The notes: generated from the sequence alone by a model not told the origin. 12,037 nt of DNA from an uncultured Chloroflexota bacterium (GCA_903820655.1 CAIJIA010000182.1:1-12037), one strand, 5' to 3'. Counted from the stretch's first letter, positions 1 to 7,730 are shown. Made by a program: numbers and translations.

Positions 1-722
1 AGCCCGCCGCTGCGCAGGTTCTTGTCTGTGGTGGCGCGGGCATGCGCAAGGCGCAGCTCGGCAAGGGCGACCTCGGCAAAGGCGCTCGGTGGTGAGGCGG
101 GTCCGCCGCCGCGACCCGGTTCAAACCAGGGCCAGTCGTCGAGCCAGTGGCTAATCGGCGCTTCGAGCAACGTGCCATCGGTGCCAAGCGTCGAACGTTC
201 AATGGCGTGCTTATCGCCATGGCGCACGGGGGTGATGCGCGTCTCTTCCCACGCGAGCGACGAGTCGTAGGTGAAGCCCGCCTCTTCAACGAATTTCAAG
301 GTCTGCTCAGAGAGCGACCAGTACGGGGCGCGGAAGCCAACGATGGGTGCGGTGTACCCGGCGCTCTGCGCGGCGGTGGTGAGGGCCGCCTTCTGGCGAA
401 CGATCAGGTCGCGCTCTTCGTTGGCGGGGAGGGCGGCATGGTCTTCGTGCGCCCAGCCGTGGCAGCCAACCTCATGGCCGCCGGCCACGATGGCGGCGAG
501 GCTCTCGGGCCAGGTGTGTGCGGTGTGCACCGGCACAAAGAAGGTGGCGGGCACCGAGTCGCGCGCCAAGATCTGCAGGATTCGGGGGAGGCCGACGCGC
601 GGGCCAAACTCGCCGATAGAGCGATCGAAGGGGCGGTGCCCCTTCTCAACATCGGAGCTGATGGCGTCGTGATCGAAGGTCAGCGCGACCTGCAGGATCA
701 CCTCGTTCGCGGCCTGGTTCAT
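1..722 (-). CDS. Polysaccharide deacetylase, NodB/PuuE type (3' end cut by window edge)
   Basis: Reading the minus strand from ATG at 722 gives 240 codons that stay open to the left edge, so the C-terminus is missing. Family signatures occur in order: TFDHD (residues 15-19, catalytic Asp17 and metal-ligand Asp19), HEVGCHGWAHE (83-93, with His88 and His92 as the metal-binding H-x3-H pair), and FRAPYW (130-135, the RAP motif). The HGWxHE form and the TFDHD form resemble the PuuE/HpPgdA branch, which deacetylates or opens N-acyl or cyclic imide substrates, rather than classical chitin deacetylases. No signal peptide is visible, which favours a cytoplasmic enzyme; the substrate cannot be told from sequence. 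There is no Shine-Dalgarno before 722, but a TACCCT hexamer sits 7 nt upstream, consistent with a leaderless start. It is divergent from the tRNA genes. Confidence 0.85.
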   Translation of the reverse strand, partial: MNQAANEVILQVALTFDHDAISSDVEKGHRPFDRSIGEFGPRVGLPRILQILARDSVPATFFVPVHTAHTWPESLAAIVAGGHEVGCHGWAHEDHAALPANEERDLIVRQKAALTTAAQSAGYTAPIVGFRAPYWSLSEQTLKFVEEAGFTYDSSLAWEETRITPVRHGDKHAIERSTLGTDGTLLEAPISHWLDDWPWFEPGRGGGPASPPSAFAEVALAELRLAHARATTDKNLRSGG

Positions 723-728
723 GGGCGA

Positions 729-734
729 AGGGTA
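729..734 (-). promoter_or_regulatory. Possible -10 element for leaderless deacetylase mRNA
   Basis: On the minus strand this reads TACCCT, matching TAnnnT, and its 3' end lies 7 nt before the ATG at 722. No convincing -35 is seen 16-19 nt upstream. It is listed because the same geometry recurs at 1071 and 8488. Confidence 0.3.
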
Positions 735-777
735 GCGCCAATCGGCTATCCTTCCCCTCCCGCGGTGCGGGATCGGT

Positions 778-872
<95 letters not shown>

Positions 873-896
873 CGAACTAAGCGAAGATAGGCACAT

Positions 897-972
897 GCGC
901 CCTTAGCTCAGCGGATAGAGCATCTGGCTTCGGACCAGAGGGTCGGGGGTTCGAGTCCCTCAGGGCGCACCA
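897..972 (+). tRNA. tRNA-Arg (anticodon TCG)
   Basis: A 76-nt cloverleaf: acceptor GCGCCCT (897-903) pairs with AGGGCGC (962-968). The D arm is AGCTCAGCGGATAGAGC, and the anticodon stem TCTGG/CCAGA carries loop CTTCGGA (928-934) with anticodon TCG at 930-932. The T arm is GGGGGTTCGAGTCCC, the discriminator is A969 and CCA is encoded at 970-972. It reads CGA arginine codons. It lies 42 nt after tRNA-Pro and may share its transcript. Confidence 0.96.
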
Positions 973-1035
973 TCTCTTCTCTCACAATCTGCTCCGCACG
1001 CAGATGTGAAATCTCAAAGATGAGAACCATTTCGC

Positions 1036-1064
1036 TTGACCGATTCATCGTTGCGCGCCACGAT
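1036..1064 (+). promoter_or_regulatory. Predicted promoter for leaderless response-regulator operon
   Basis: TTGACC (1036-1041) is followed by a 17-nt spacer and CACGAT (1059-1064), which keeps the A at position 2 and T at position 6 of a TAnnnT -10 box. The expected transcription start, 7 nt on, is the A of ATG 1071. The element lies inside the longer in-frame ORF that would begin at 1020, which argues for the 1071 start. Confidence 0.5.
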
Positions 1065-1070
1065 CAGAAT

Positions 1071-1763
1071 ATGAAGATTCTCCTCATCGAAGACGACGCG
1101 CGACTCGGTCCGCTGATTGCGCGACTCCTCACCGCCGAGCGTCACACGGTGCAGCTCTCGGCAACCGGCGCCGACGGCATCACCTTCTGGGAGTCGGCAT
1201 CGTGGGACCTGGTGATTCTCGACCGAATGCTTCCCGATCTCGAGGGCTCGTCGATTCTGCGCGACCGCCGCCATGCCGGTGACACCACGCCAGTGTTAAT
1301 GCTCACCGCCCTAGGCACGGTTGACGATCGCGTTGAGGGGCTCGATGCCGGTGCCGACGATTACTTGACGAAGCCCTTCGCCGCCACTGAGCTGCTGGCG
1401 CGCGTGCGCGCCCTTGGCCGCCGCGGCGAGATGTCGGCGAGCGGCGAGGCGGAGCGCGAAGTGGTACCGGGCTTACTGCTTGATGAGGGGCGTCATGCCC
1501 TCACCGCGGGTGAGAAGGTCATCGACCTCTCGGCCCGAGAGTACGCACTCATTGCCTACCTGATTCGGAATCGTGGCATCGCCCTCACACGACAGCAGCT
1601 TCTTGATGAGGTGTGGGGTGCCGAGCCCGATGTCTACTCCAATGTCGTTGACCTGTACGTGCACTACCTGCGCAAGAAGTTTGAAGAGGCCGGGTTTAGT
1701 GATCTACTAAAGACGGTGCGCGGCGTGGGCTATCGCTTGGCTGACGCACCGAAAGAGAAGTAG
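1071..1763 (+). CDS. OmpR/PhoB-family response regulator
   Basis: A 230-residue two-domain regulator. The receiver domain (about 1-115) has acidic pocket Asp8/Asp9, phospho-acceptor Asp51 in VILDRMLPD, Thr79 in LMLTA and Lys101 in LTKPF. The C-terminal winged-helix DNA-binding domain (about 130-225) has the family landmarks LSAREYALIAYL, LTRQQLLDEVWG, VDLYVHYLRKK and TVRGVGYRL. An in-frame ATG at 1020 would add 17 residues, but the protein aligns with the family from MKILLIEDD, and a promoter with the right spacing ends just before 1071. The kinase gene begins 2 nt after the stop, so this is a cognate pair. Target genes are not evident; no clear direct-repeat box was found upstream. Confidence 0.93.
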   Translation: MKILLIEDDARLGPLIARLLTAERHTVQLSATGADGITFWESASWDLVILDRMLPDLEGSSILRDRRHAGDTTPVLMLTALGTVDDRVEGLDAGADDYLTKPFAATELLARVRALGRRGEMSASGEAEREVVPGLLLDEGRHALTAGEKVIDLSAREYALIAYLIRNRGIALTRQQLLDEVWGAEPDVYSNVVDLYVHYLRKKFEEAGFSDLLKTVRGVGYRLADAPKEK

Positions 1764-1765
1764 CC

Positions 1766-3343
1766 ATGCCCCTCCGCGACGAATTCAGCGGTGAGGGGAT
1801 CGAGGCGCTCCTCGCGCGCACTCGTCGCCAAATGTCGCTCTTCATTCTCGGTGCAACAGCACTGATCGTGGCGGTGGTTGGCGTTGGTGGGGCGGTAGCC
1901 GGCAATAGCGCGCTTGACGCGGGTCTCGACAACGCCCTTGTGGCACGGGCGGAGCGCATCGTTCTGGAGATTCAAGAAGAGCTCCCGCCACTCCCGCAGG
2001 TCTCTCCTGGACCAGGAGATTCACCTGATCCAAGCGCGAGCCCTGGCGAATCCGAAGAGCCAGAGGAGTCGGAAGCCCCAGAGGGGGATCGCTCTCCGCG
2101 CCCAAGCGACGAGATTCCGATGCCGAGTGGTGGGTCCGATGACGAAGATGAGGACGACAACGACGACAGTGGTCATGCGCCATCTGCGATCAACGTGGCG
2201 TTCTTTGTAGTCTCTGGCGCCCATCGTGACGATGCCCCACCCTCGATTCCGCCCGGTCTCACCGACGAGGAGTTCGGTGCTGGTGGCCCGTGGGCCGTGC
2301 TTGATGCAACTGGTGCGGTCCTTGCGCGATCGGCGGGAGGCGGAGTTGACTTTCCGGTCATCACCCTGATCGACCCAACGGCGACGCGACCCTCTGCACA
2401 GACCGTGTTGATCGGCCGCACAGAATTCCGCGTGGTGACCACCCCGATCCGGCATCCGCAGGATCCGAACGGCAAGGTCCTCGGCTATGTGCAGGTGGCG
2501 GGTCGTCTTGATGTACGTGATGCCCAGCGGCAGAACCTGTTCGGCTCCCTGGTACTCGTTGCCCTCCTCTCACTCGGTGGTGCGCTGGTCATGGCACTGC
2601 TGATCGCTCGCCGCGCCTTGGCTCCTATCGCCGCCGCCGCCGCACGAGAGCGCGCCCTGGTGGCGAGTGCCTCCCATGAGCTGCGTACTCCGGCCTCGGT
2701 GATTCTTTCGAGCGCCGAAATCTTGGAGCGCGAAGGGCTCGTGAAGCCAGCTGGCCTTGAACTGCTGCACGGCATCGCCGCTGAGTCAGAGCGTCTCGGC
2801 CGTTTGAGCGCCGATCTGCTGACCCTCTCCAGTCGACAAGCGAGTGCCGAGGGTGGCGAGCGCATGGTGACGGTTGACCTGCATCCGATCAATCTCGACG
2901 ATGTTGCGCGAGAGGCGGTGGAACGCGCCGGACCACTAATGAAGCGCGTCGGACTTGGCCTGCGCGCGAACATCGGCCGCAAGCGTCTCACGATCTCGGG
3001 CGACACCGATCGCCTCATTCAGCTGGTGCTTGGTCTCGTTGAGAACGCCATTCGGCACTCGCCGACGGGGGGATCCGTGACGATTGGGACGAACGTTGCT
3101 GAAGGGTTTGCAACGATCTGGGTCGACGACGAAGGTCCTGGCGTACCGCTCTCCGAGCGCGAGCGCATCTTTGAGCCGTTCTATCGTGGCGCCGGGCAGC
3201 CGCGCAGTCATGGAGGTGCAGGGCTCGGCCTCGCCATCGCGCGCTCCATTGCTACCGCTCATAACGGCACCATTGCCGCGGAGACCGCCGTTGGTGGTGG
3301 TGCGCGCATGATCGTGCGCATTCCACTCACCGCCAAGGAGTAG
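1766..3343 (+). CDS. Sensor histidine kinase with Pro/acidic extracytoplasmic segment, no HAMP
   Basis: A 525-residue membrane sensor kinase. TM1 is about 24-46 and TM2 about 258-281, enclosing a sensor region of some 210 residues. Residues 73-136 are low-complexity Pro/Ser/Glu, with overlapping ExxE motifs at 95-106 and an almost wholly acidic run at 125-134; a folded part (about 140-250) follows. After TM2 only about 22 residues precede the H-box ASASHELRTP (His304), too short for a HAMP domain, as in HAMP-less actinobacterial-type kinases. The catalytic domain has N-box ENAIRHSP (Asn427), G1 DDEGPGV (454-460), F-box IFEPFYRG and G2 GGAGLGLAIA (483-492). It should autophosphorylate His304 and pass phosphate to Asp51 of the regulator encoded 2 nt upstream. 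The ligand is unknown; the acidic tract could bind cations. Confidence 0.92.
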   Translation: MPLRDEFSGEGIEALLARTRRQMSLFILGATALIVAVVGVGGAVAGNSALDAGLDNALVARAERIVLEIQEELPPLPQVSPGPGDSPDPSASPGESEEPEESEAPEGDRSPRPSDEIPMPSGGSDDEDEDDNDDSGHAPSAINVAFFVVSGAHRDDAPPSIPPGLTDEEFGAGGPWAVLDATGAVLARSAGGGVDFPVITLIDPTATRPSAQTVLIGRTEFRVVTTPIRHPQDPNGKVLGYVQVAGRLDVRDAQRQNLFGSLVLVALLSLGGALVMALLIARRALAPIAAAAARERALVASASHELRTPASVILSSAEILEREGLVKPAGLELLHGIAAESERLGRLSADLLTLSSRQASAEGGERMVTVDLHPINLDDVAREAVERAGPLMKRVGLGLRANIGRKRLTISGDTDRLIQLVLGLVENAIRHSPTGGSVTIGTNVAEGFATIWVDDEGPGVPLSERERIFEPFYRGAGQPRSHGGAGLGLAIARSIATAHNGTIAAETAVGGGARMIVRIPLTAKE

Positions 3344-3349
3344 CCCCCG

Positions 3350-3874
3350 ATGGGAGCTGGCACCCCGGCGACCGCACTTCTTACCGAGCACGGTGTGCCG
3401 TTCACGCTGCACGAATATGAGCTCGAGCCGCTCAGTGGTGTCGATCAGCATCGCGGCGAGCGCATTGCCTACGGCGACGCCGCGGCTGCCGCGCTCGGCA
3501 TTTCACCCGATCGTCTCTATAAGACGCTGGTGCTCGCTATTGAGGGGGCGAAGGATGCCCGACTCCTGTTCGCCCTCGCGGTGGTGCCAAGCAGTGGCGA
3601 ACTCTCCGAGAAGGGGGTTGCGGCGGCGTTGGGTGCGAAACGAGCCGCGCTCGCGGATGCCGAGAGCGTGCGCCGCGTCACTGGCTACGTGCCAGGCGGC
3701 GTGAGCCCACTCGGCTCCAAGCGATCACTGCCACTGCTGCTCGATGCTGGCGCGAGCGCTCACGCTACGATCGTCGTCTCGGCGGGACAGCGCGGTCGCT
3801 CGATTGAACTCTCACCCGCCGACCTACTGCGCATTGGAGGGGGCGTTATGGCACCGATCGGCGTCACTCGATGA
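3350..3874 (+). CDS. ybaK: YbaK/EbsC-type Cys-tRNA(Pro) deacylase
   Basis: A 174-residue protein resembling YbaK over its whole length: TPATALLTEHGVPFTLHEYE at the N-terminus, LYKTLV with the conserved functional Lys58, LFALAVVP, a GAKRAALAD segment, TGYVPGGVSPLG (111-122) and the C-terminal IELSPADLL. YbaK family enzymes hydrolyse Cys mis-attached to tRNA-Pro by ProRS in trans. The loop after HEYE (about 25-43) looks longer than the E. coli form as I recall it. A good Shine-Dalgarno, AAGGAG at 3335-3340 inside the end of the kinase gene, sits 9 nt before the ATG. The gene starts 6 nt after the kinase stop and overlaps the next gene by 4 nt, so it is probably co-transcribed with the two-component pair. 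Other INS-superfamily editing activities (for example Pro-Ala or general free-standing deacylase) cannot be excluded. Confidence 0.88.
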   Translation: MGAGTPATALLTEHGVPFTLHEYELEPLSGVDQHRGERIAYGDAAAAALGISPDRLYKTLVLAIEGAKDARLLFALAVVPSSGELSEKGVAAALGAKRAALADAESVRRVTGYVPGGVSPLGSKRSLPLLLDAGASAHATIVVSAGQRGRSIELSPADLLRIGGGVMAPIGVTR

Positions 3875-4836
3875 TTCGCAGCGCTCGGCATCCGCATCTT
3901 GCCCCGGCATCAACGCCAGAGGCGCATCCGCAGATTCCTGACTATCTGCAGGCAACGGCCATCACGCTTGGTGTTGATGGCGTGTCGGTGACTCTGTTGC
4001 CCGACGCTGGCCTTCGCGTTGGCAGCTTGGTGGTAGCCGGTCGCGAACTGCTCGTCCGCGAGAACGGTCACCCTTCAACCTGGGGAATCTTCCCGATGGC
4101 GCCGTGGGCCGGGCGCATGGCGAACGCCACCTTCGCCGATCTTGCGGGCACCACACACCAGTTCCCACCGACCTGGGGCGATCACGCCTTTCACGGCCGT
4201 CTCTACCAGAGCGCTGCAAATGAGCAGAGCGTTGCTGGCGACGGCAGATCGGCGGTGATGTACGCGCCGCTTGATCGCGCTGCTGGTTGGCCGCTCAACG
4301 CGCGCGCCTCCGTTGCTGCCGAACTCAGCGGCAACGCCGCCGCAGGTGCTCTAACGATCACCCTCACCATTACTGCTGAAGTAGAACAGCTCGTGACGGC
4401 GGGGTGGCACCCCTGCTTCCGTCGCTTCGTGCTCGACGCGAATCTGCGCAGCGAAGTTGGCGCTGAAGGTGTGCTCTCGTTCGCGCCGACGGGCGTGTTG
4501 GCGCGCGACGCAGCGATGTCTGGCCTGCACCTCGTTGATACGGTGCAGCCTGCCGTCGATGGCGGCGTGGCGGCGCCAGGAACTGGTGCAACGTGGGACG
4601 ACCCGTTTGTCGGCGTCACCGCCCCGCCGCAGATCACCTGGGGCAACGACCTCACCCTTACCCTGACGGCCGGCCCCGCCGTGACACATTGGATGGTGTA
4701 CGACCCAGATGACGCCCTCTGTGTGGAGCCACAAGCCGGTCCGCCCGACGCCTTCCACCGAGGTGGTGCGATCCACTTGAAGGCGGGGGAGCGCCTGGTG
4801 GTGCCGCTCACGCTGGCGTGGACCTCAAAGATTTGA
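3871..4836 (+). CDS. Aldose 1-epimerase (GalM)-like protein
   Basis: A 321-residue beta-sandwich mutarotase-like enzyme that would interconvert alpha and beta anomers of a hexose or a related sugar. Visible landmarks are WGIFPMAPWAGRMANATF (71-88), HAFHG (105-109; candidate substrate His), GWHPCF (178-183; candidate catalytic acid His180), WDDPF (242-246; candidate substrate Asp) and CVEPQAGPPDAF (284-295; candidate catalytic base Glu286). The usual GWHPYF has Cys in place of Tyr. The N-terminal 25 residues are poorly conserved-looking, so a later start is possible, but the ATGA overlap with ybaK (3871-3874) favours this one through translational coupling. Sugar specificity cannot be read from the sequence, and the link to the two-component genes is positional only. 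A terminator-like hairpin follows directly. Confidence 0.87.
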   Translation: MIRSARHPHLAPASTPEAHPQIPDYLQATAITLGVDGVSVTLLPDAGLRVGSLVVAGRELLVRENGHPSTWGIFPMAPWAGRMANATFADLAGTTHQFPPTWGDHAFHGRLYQSAANEQSVAGDGRSAVMYAPLDRAAGWPLNARASVAAELSGNAAAGALTITLTITAEVEQLVTAGWHPCFRRFVLDANLRSEVGAEGVLSFAPTGVLARDAAMSGLHLVDTVQPAVDGGVAAPGTGATWDDPFVGVTAPPQITWGNDLTLTLTAGPAVTHWMVYDPDDALCVEPQAGPPDAFHRGGAIHLKAGERLVVPLTLAWTSKI

Positions 4837-4866
4837 ACCTTCTCACGCGGTGAGGCGAAGGTTTTG
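4836..4866 (+). terminator. Rho-independent terminator-like hairpin
   Basis: AACCTT (4836-4841) pairs with AAGGTT (4858-4863) and CTCAC (4842-4846) pairs with GTGAG (4850-4854) around a GCG loop, leaving a 3-nt bulge. TTTT (4862-4865) overlaps and follows the 3' arm. It begins on the last base of the epimerase stop codon and separates the two-component unit from the reductase unit. The T tract is short, so efficiency may be modest. Confidence 0.55.
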
Positions 4867-4903
4867 AGCGAGTACAGGACGGCAGATCCCTTGCCCAGCG
4901 ACG

Positions 4904-6319
4904 ATGAACCGTATGACGACCGCCAGTCGAACCGATAGCGCGCGCCAGTTGGCACCAACCAGTCCGCCGCTACCCCGGCGCTGGTCAATCTCGCCCGGCG
5001 ACCTCAACTGGGGGGTGCTCGGCATCGCGCTGGTCATTGCCGCAATGTGGGTGCGACACGGCGGACTCGATCGATTCGATAGCCCACTGAATGCCCTCAC
5101 CGCCATCGGCCAACTGACGGCGCTCTATGGCACCTACCTCGCGCTGGTCGGAATCCTGCTGATGTCACGCGCGCCATTCATTGACCAGGTCGTCGGCAGC
5201 GACGAAGCATCGCGGCTCCATCGCTTGGCCGGGTTTGCCAGCGTCTGGTTCATTGGCGCACACGCCATCGCGTCAACGATCGGCTACTCGGAGACCACCA
5301 AGATTCCGACGATCGGTGAGGTCTGGAATCAGATCTACACGTTCACGATTCTCGAATCTGGTGGACTCGGTGGCACCATTGGGCTCGCGCTGATGATTCT
5401 GGTTGCGGTCGTCTCCATTCGCGCCGCACGTGCGCGCATGGCATACGAGACCTGGTATGGCATTCACCTCTACGCCTACATTGCGATGGCGCTCGGCTTC
5501 TTGCATCAGCTCACACTCGGCACCGACTTCATTGATGACAGCCTTGCCCGCGCCAGCTGGATCGGCCTGTATGCCATTGCGTTCGTGCCGCTCATCACCT
5601 TCCGATTCCTTGAGCCAATCCTGCGCAACCTGCGCCACCGTTTCTACATCGACAAGGTGGTCATTGAGCGCGACGGCGTCGCCTCGCTCTGGATCACGGG
5701 GAACGCCATGGAGAAACTCCCGGTGCGAGCGGGCCAGTGGTTCGGCATTCGCGTTCTCAACGCGAAGGGCTGGTGGCGCTCAAATCCGTACTCGCTCTCC
5801 GCGGGCCCCGACGGCATCCACCTGCGCTTCACCATTGAGGCACTTGGCGACCGTTCTCGCGACCTGCAGCGCATCAAGCCTGGAACGCGCGTCTTCCTGG
5901 AAGGGCCATACGGCATCCTCACCGGTGCGGTGCGCACCCGAGAGAAGGTGCTCCTGGTTGCGGGCGGCATCGGTATCACGCCGCTGCGCGCACTCTTTGA
6001 GGTGCTCCCTGTGCGCCGGGGCGACATGGCGCTCCTGTATCGCGCGCCATCCAACGCCTCGGTCGTCTTCAAGAAGGAGCTGACCCGCATCGCTGAAGTA
6101 CGCGGCGCGAAGATCGATTTTTTGACCGGAAGCCGCGACCAGTTCGCCTTCAACGACGACCCGCTCTCCCCAGGTGGTCTCTGGGCTGCGTACCCCGATG
6201 TGCGCGAGCGTGACATTTACCTCTGTGGCTCACCACGCATGATGGCCACCGTTGAGAAGAGCCTGCGCGACATTGGCGTTCCACATCACCAAATCCACCT
6301 TGAGCGATTTAGTTGGTAG
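4904..6319 (+). CDS. Ferric-reductase-like flavocytochrome (heme b TM domain + FAD/NAD(P)H reductase domain)
   Basis: A 471-residue fusion. The N-terminal half has about six membrane helices (about 36-52, 65-88, 105-128, 154-172, 184-204, 217-236) and His pairs placed for two b hemes: His106 with His120 on one helix pair, His188 and His201 on the next. The C-terminal half is a ferredoxin-NADP+ reductase-type module: NPYSLS (294-299, FAD binding), GPYG (334-337), GGIGITP (354-360, pyridine nucleotide binding) and CGSPRMM (441-447), ending in an aromatic ERFSW tail. It should move electrons from cytosolic NAD(P)H via FAD and hemes across the membrane, as in FRE/NOX-type reductases. The next genes encode an exported FMN-domain protein (27-nt gap) and ApbE, implying an outside flavin as partner. 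No clear Shine-Dalgarno precedes ATG 4904; ATG 4913, three codons on, is an alternative start. Confidence 0.9.
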   Translation: MNRMTTASRTDSARQLAPTSPPLPRRWSISPGDLNWGVLGIALVIAAMWVRHGGLDRFDSPLNALTAIGQLTALYGTYLALVGILLMSRAPFIDQVVGSDEASRLHRLAGFASVWFIGAHAIASTIGYSETTKIPTIGEVWNQIYTFTILESGGLGGTIGLALMILVAVVSIRAARARMAYETWYGIHLYAYIAMALGFLHQLTLGTDFIDDSLARASWIGLYAIAFVPLITFRFLEPILRNLRHRFYIDKVVIERDGVASLWITGNAMEKLPVRAGQWFGIRVLNAKGWWRSNPYSLSAGPDGIHLRFTIEALGDRSRDLQRIKPGTRVFLEGPYGILTGAVRTREKVLLVAGGIGITPLRALFEVLPVRRGDMALLYRAPSNASVVFKKELTRIAEVRGAKIDFLTGSRDQFAFNDDPLSPGGLWAAYPDVRERDIYLCGSPRMMATVEKSLRDIGVPHHQIHLERFSW

Positions 6320-6346
6320 CCCAGTAGGGCGGAGAGGAGCACACAT

Positions 6347-6931
6347 ATGCCACGACGAGGATTGATCTCACTCATCTTTACGATTGCAGGGCTGCGCCTG
6401 ATCATTGGTTACGTGCCACCAGCCCAGGCGGGAATTGGCGGGATCTCACCGGATCCTTCGGTGACACCTGATCCGATGGTGAGCCCAACCGTTGATCCAA
6501 CCCCAACGCCCAGTGCTACCCCAGACCCATCGCTGGCACCAGGTGCGAGTGCAACCCCAAAGCCGACCGCGACCCCAAAGCCAACAGCTACCCCGAAGCC
6601 GACCGCAAGCGCGGCGGCCACGCTGCATAACGGAACATTTGCGGGGAGCAACTTCAACTACAACTACGGCACGATTAAGGTGACGGTCACGATTAGTGGT
6701 GGCAAGGTCACCGATGCCTCGGTGTCGCAGAGTGGGCGCTGGGCGATTGGGTACCGCAAGTCAGCATGCACCGAAGCGGTGTTTAACAGCGCAGCGATCG
6801 ACCTCAGCGCAGGGAGCTCAACGGGGAGTGACTTCTTGGCAAAACAACCCACGGCCTGCTCTGGCGCCTCGTACTCGTGGTGGGGATATGCCAATTCGCT
6901 CCAGGCGGCCATCGATAAGGCGACCTATTGA
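6347..6931 (+). CDS. Exported FMN-binding domain protein (ApbE substrate)
   Basis: A 194-residue protein. Residues 1-28 form a signal peptide or anchor (basic MPRR, hydrophobic stretch, possible AxA site ending at Ala28; no lipobox Cys). Residues 34-90 are a Pro/Thr/Ser linker that includes three ATPKPT units. An FMN-binding domain (PF04205 type) spans about 93-192: NGTFAG, a YGTIKVTVTISGGKVTDASV strand pair, and the C-terminal flavinylation site SGAS followed by NSLQAAIDKA. The predicted FMN acceptor is Ser175, where most members have Thr (SGAT). Cys141 and Cys171 could form a disulfide next to the site. Its expected role is to shuttle electrons from the membrane flavocytochrome to an outside acceptor. 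A strong Shine-Dalgarno (GGAGAGGAG, 6331-6339) lies 7 nt before ATG; the stop overlaps the ApbE start. Confidence 0.88.
   Translation: MPRRGLISLIFTIAGLRLIIGYVPPAQAGIGGISPDPSVTPDPMVSPTVDPTPTPSATPDPSLAPGASATPKPTATPKPTATPKPTASAAATLHNGTFAGSNFNYNYGTIKVTVTISGGKVTDASVSQSGRWAIGYRKSACTEAVFNSAAIDLSAGSSTGSDFLAKQPTACSGASYSWWGYANSLQAAIDKATY
6551..6604 (+). repeat. Three tandem 18-bp units encoding ATPKPT linker
   Basis: Units at 6551-6568, 6569-6586 and 6587-6604 each encode Ala-Thr-Pro-Lys-Pro-Thr(or Thr equivalent phase) and differ mainly at third codon positions. They form a flexible spacer between the membrane end and the FMN domain, and the silent differences suggest the length is kept by selection or the duplication is old. 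Confidence 0.8.
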
Positions 6932-7701
6932 GCGGCACACACGACGAGGCGGTCACCCGAGTTGTTCGGAAGGTCTTTGGGTCAGCGGCGTCACTCGCCG
7001 TTGTGGGACCACTTCCATCGGCCGCGGTTGAGGCAACGTTCACGCGGCTGAATGAGATCGAGGAGCGCTTCTCTACGTACCGACCAAACTCCGAGATCTG
7101 CCGTATTCGCGATGGCCTTCTGGCGCGAGCGGATGCGCACGCTGAGACCCAAGAGATCTTGGAGATCTGCGACGCCCTCTATGAGGAGAGCGGCGGCATC
7201 TTCGACGCCTGGCATGCTGGTCGCGATGGTGGCCTGGAGCCCGCCGGCTACGTGAAGGGCTGGGCGATCGGCGTGGCGGGGGCCATCTTGCGCGACCACG
7301 GTGTCGACAACTTCTCGCTCGGCATCGGTGGTGACATCACCGCTGCAGGTGGCGGGCCAGCGGGTATTGGATGGAGTGTTGGTGTGGTGGACCCTCGCCG
7401 CAACACGATCCTCGTGGCGCGAGTGGCCCTCCGCAACGCGGCCATCGCTACGAGCGGTATGTCGGAGCGACCGGGGCACCTGCGCGACGCTTCCAGTGGT
7501 GAGGCAGCGGTAGGGCCATGGCTCAGCTTTACCGTGGTGGGCCCCGATATTGCCCGGGTGGATGCCCTGGCCACGATCTGCTTCCTCGAGGGGCGAGCAG
7601 GCATGCGGCGGGTTGATGCGGAGCCCGGCTACGGCGCCCTCGCCATGGACACCGAGGGGGTGCTGACCGCCACCGAAGGCTTCCGCACCCGCTCGATCTA
7701 A
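6928..7701 (+). CDS. apbE: FAD:protein FMN transferase ApbE (short form)
   Basis: A 257-residue enzyme that transfers FMN from FAD to a Thr/Ser of partner proteins. Family motifs in order are FSTYRPNSE (48-56), GGIFDAW (89-95), KGWAI (110-114), GIGGDI (132-137), GWSVGVVDP (148-156), ATSG (174-177), HLRDA (184-188, where HxxDP is usual) and DALAT (212-216, metal-binding region). At 257 residues it is shorter than proteobacterial ApbE (about 350) and lacks a signal peptide or lipobox. The start is TTG 6928, overlapping the FMN-protein stop as TTGA; AAGG at 6917-6920 sits 7 nt before it, and no in-frame ATG is nearby. The overlap implies coupled synthesis with its probable substrate. The substrate is exported while this enzyme appears cytosolic, so flavinylation may precede export or the enzyme may leave by an unseen route. 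Confidence 0.92.
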   Translation: MSGTHDEAVTRVVRKVFGSAASLAVVGPLPSAAVEATFTRLNEIEERFSTYRPNSEICRIRDGLLARADAHAETQEILEICDALYEESGGIFDAWHAGRDGGLEPAGYVKGWAIGVAGAILRDHGVDNFSLGIGGDITAAGGGPAGIGWSVGVVDPRRNTILVARVALRNAAIATSGMSERPGHLRDASSGEAAVGPWLSFTVVGPDIARVDALATICFLEGRAGMRRVDAEPGYGALAMDTEGVLTATEGFRTRSI

Positions 7702-7730
7702 GGAGATTTATTAGGGACTTCTCACCTCTT

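Noticed and set aside
1020..1070. In-frame ATG at 1020 giving a 17-residue longer response regulator
   Set aside because: Family alignment begins at MKILLIEDD (1071), and a promoter with matching spacing lies within the extra segment.
4203..4988. Minus-strand open frame of 261 residues opposite the epimerase gene
   Set aside because: The plus strand has clear GalM-like motifs over the same region; the reverse frame is low-complexity Ser/Ala/Arg, typical of a GC-rich shadow.
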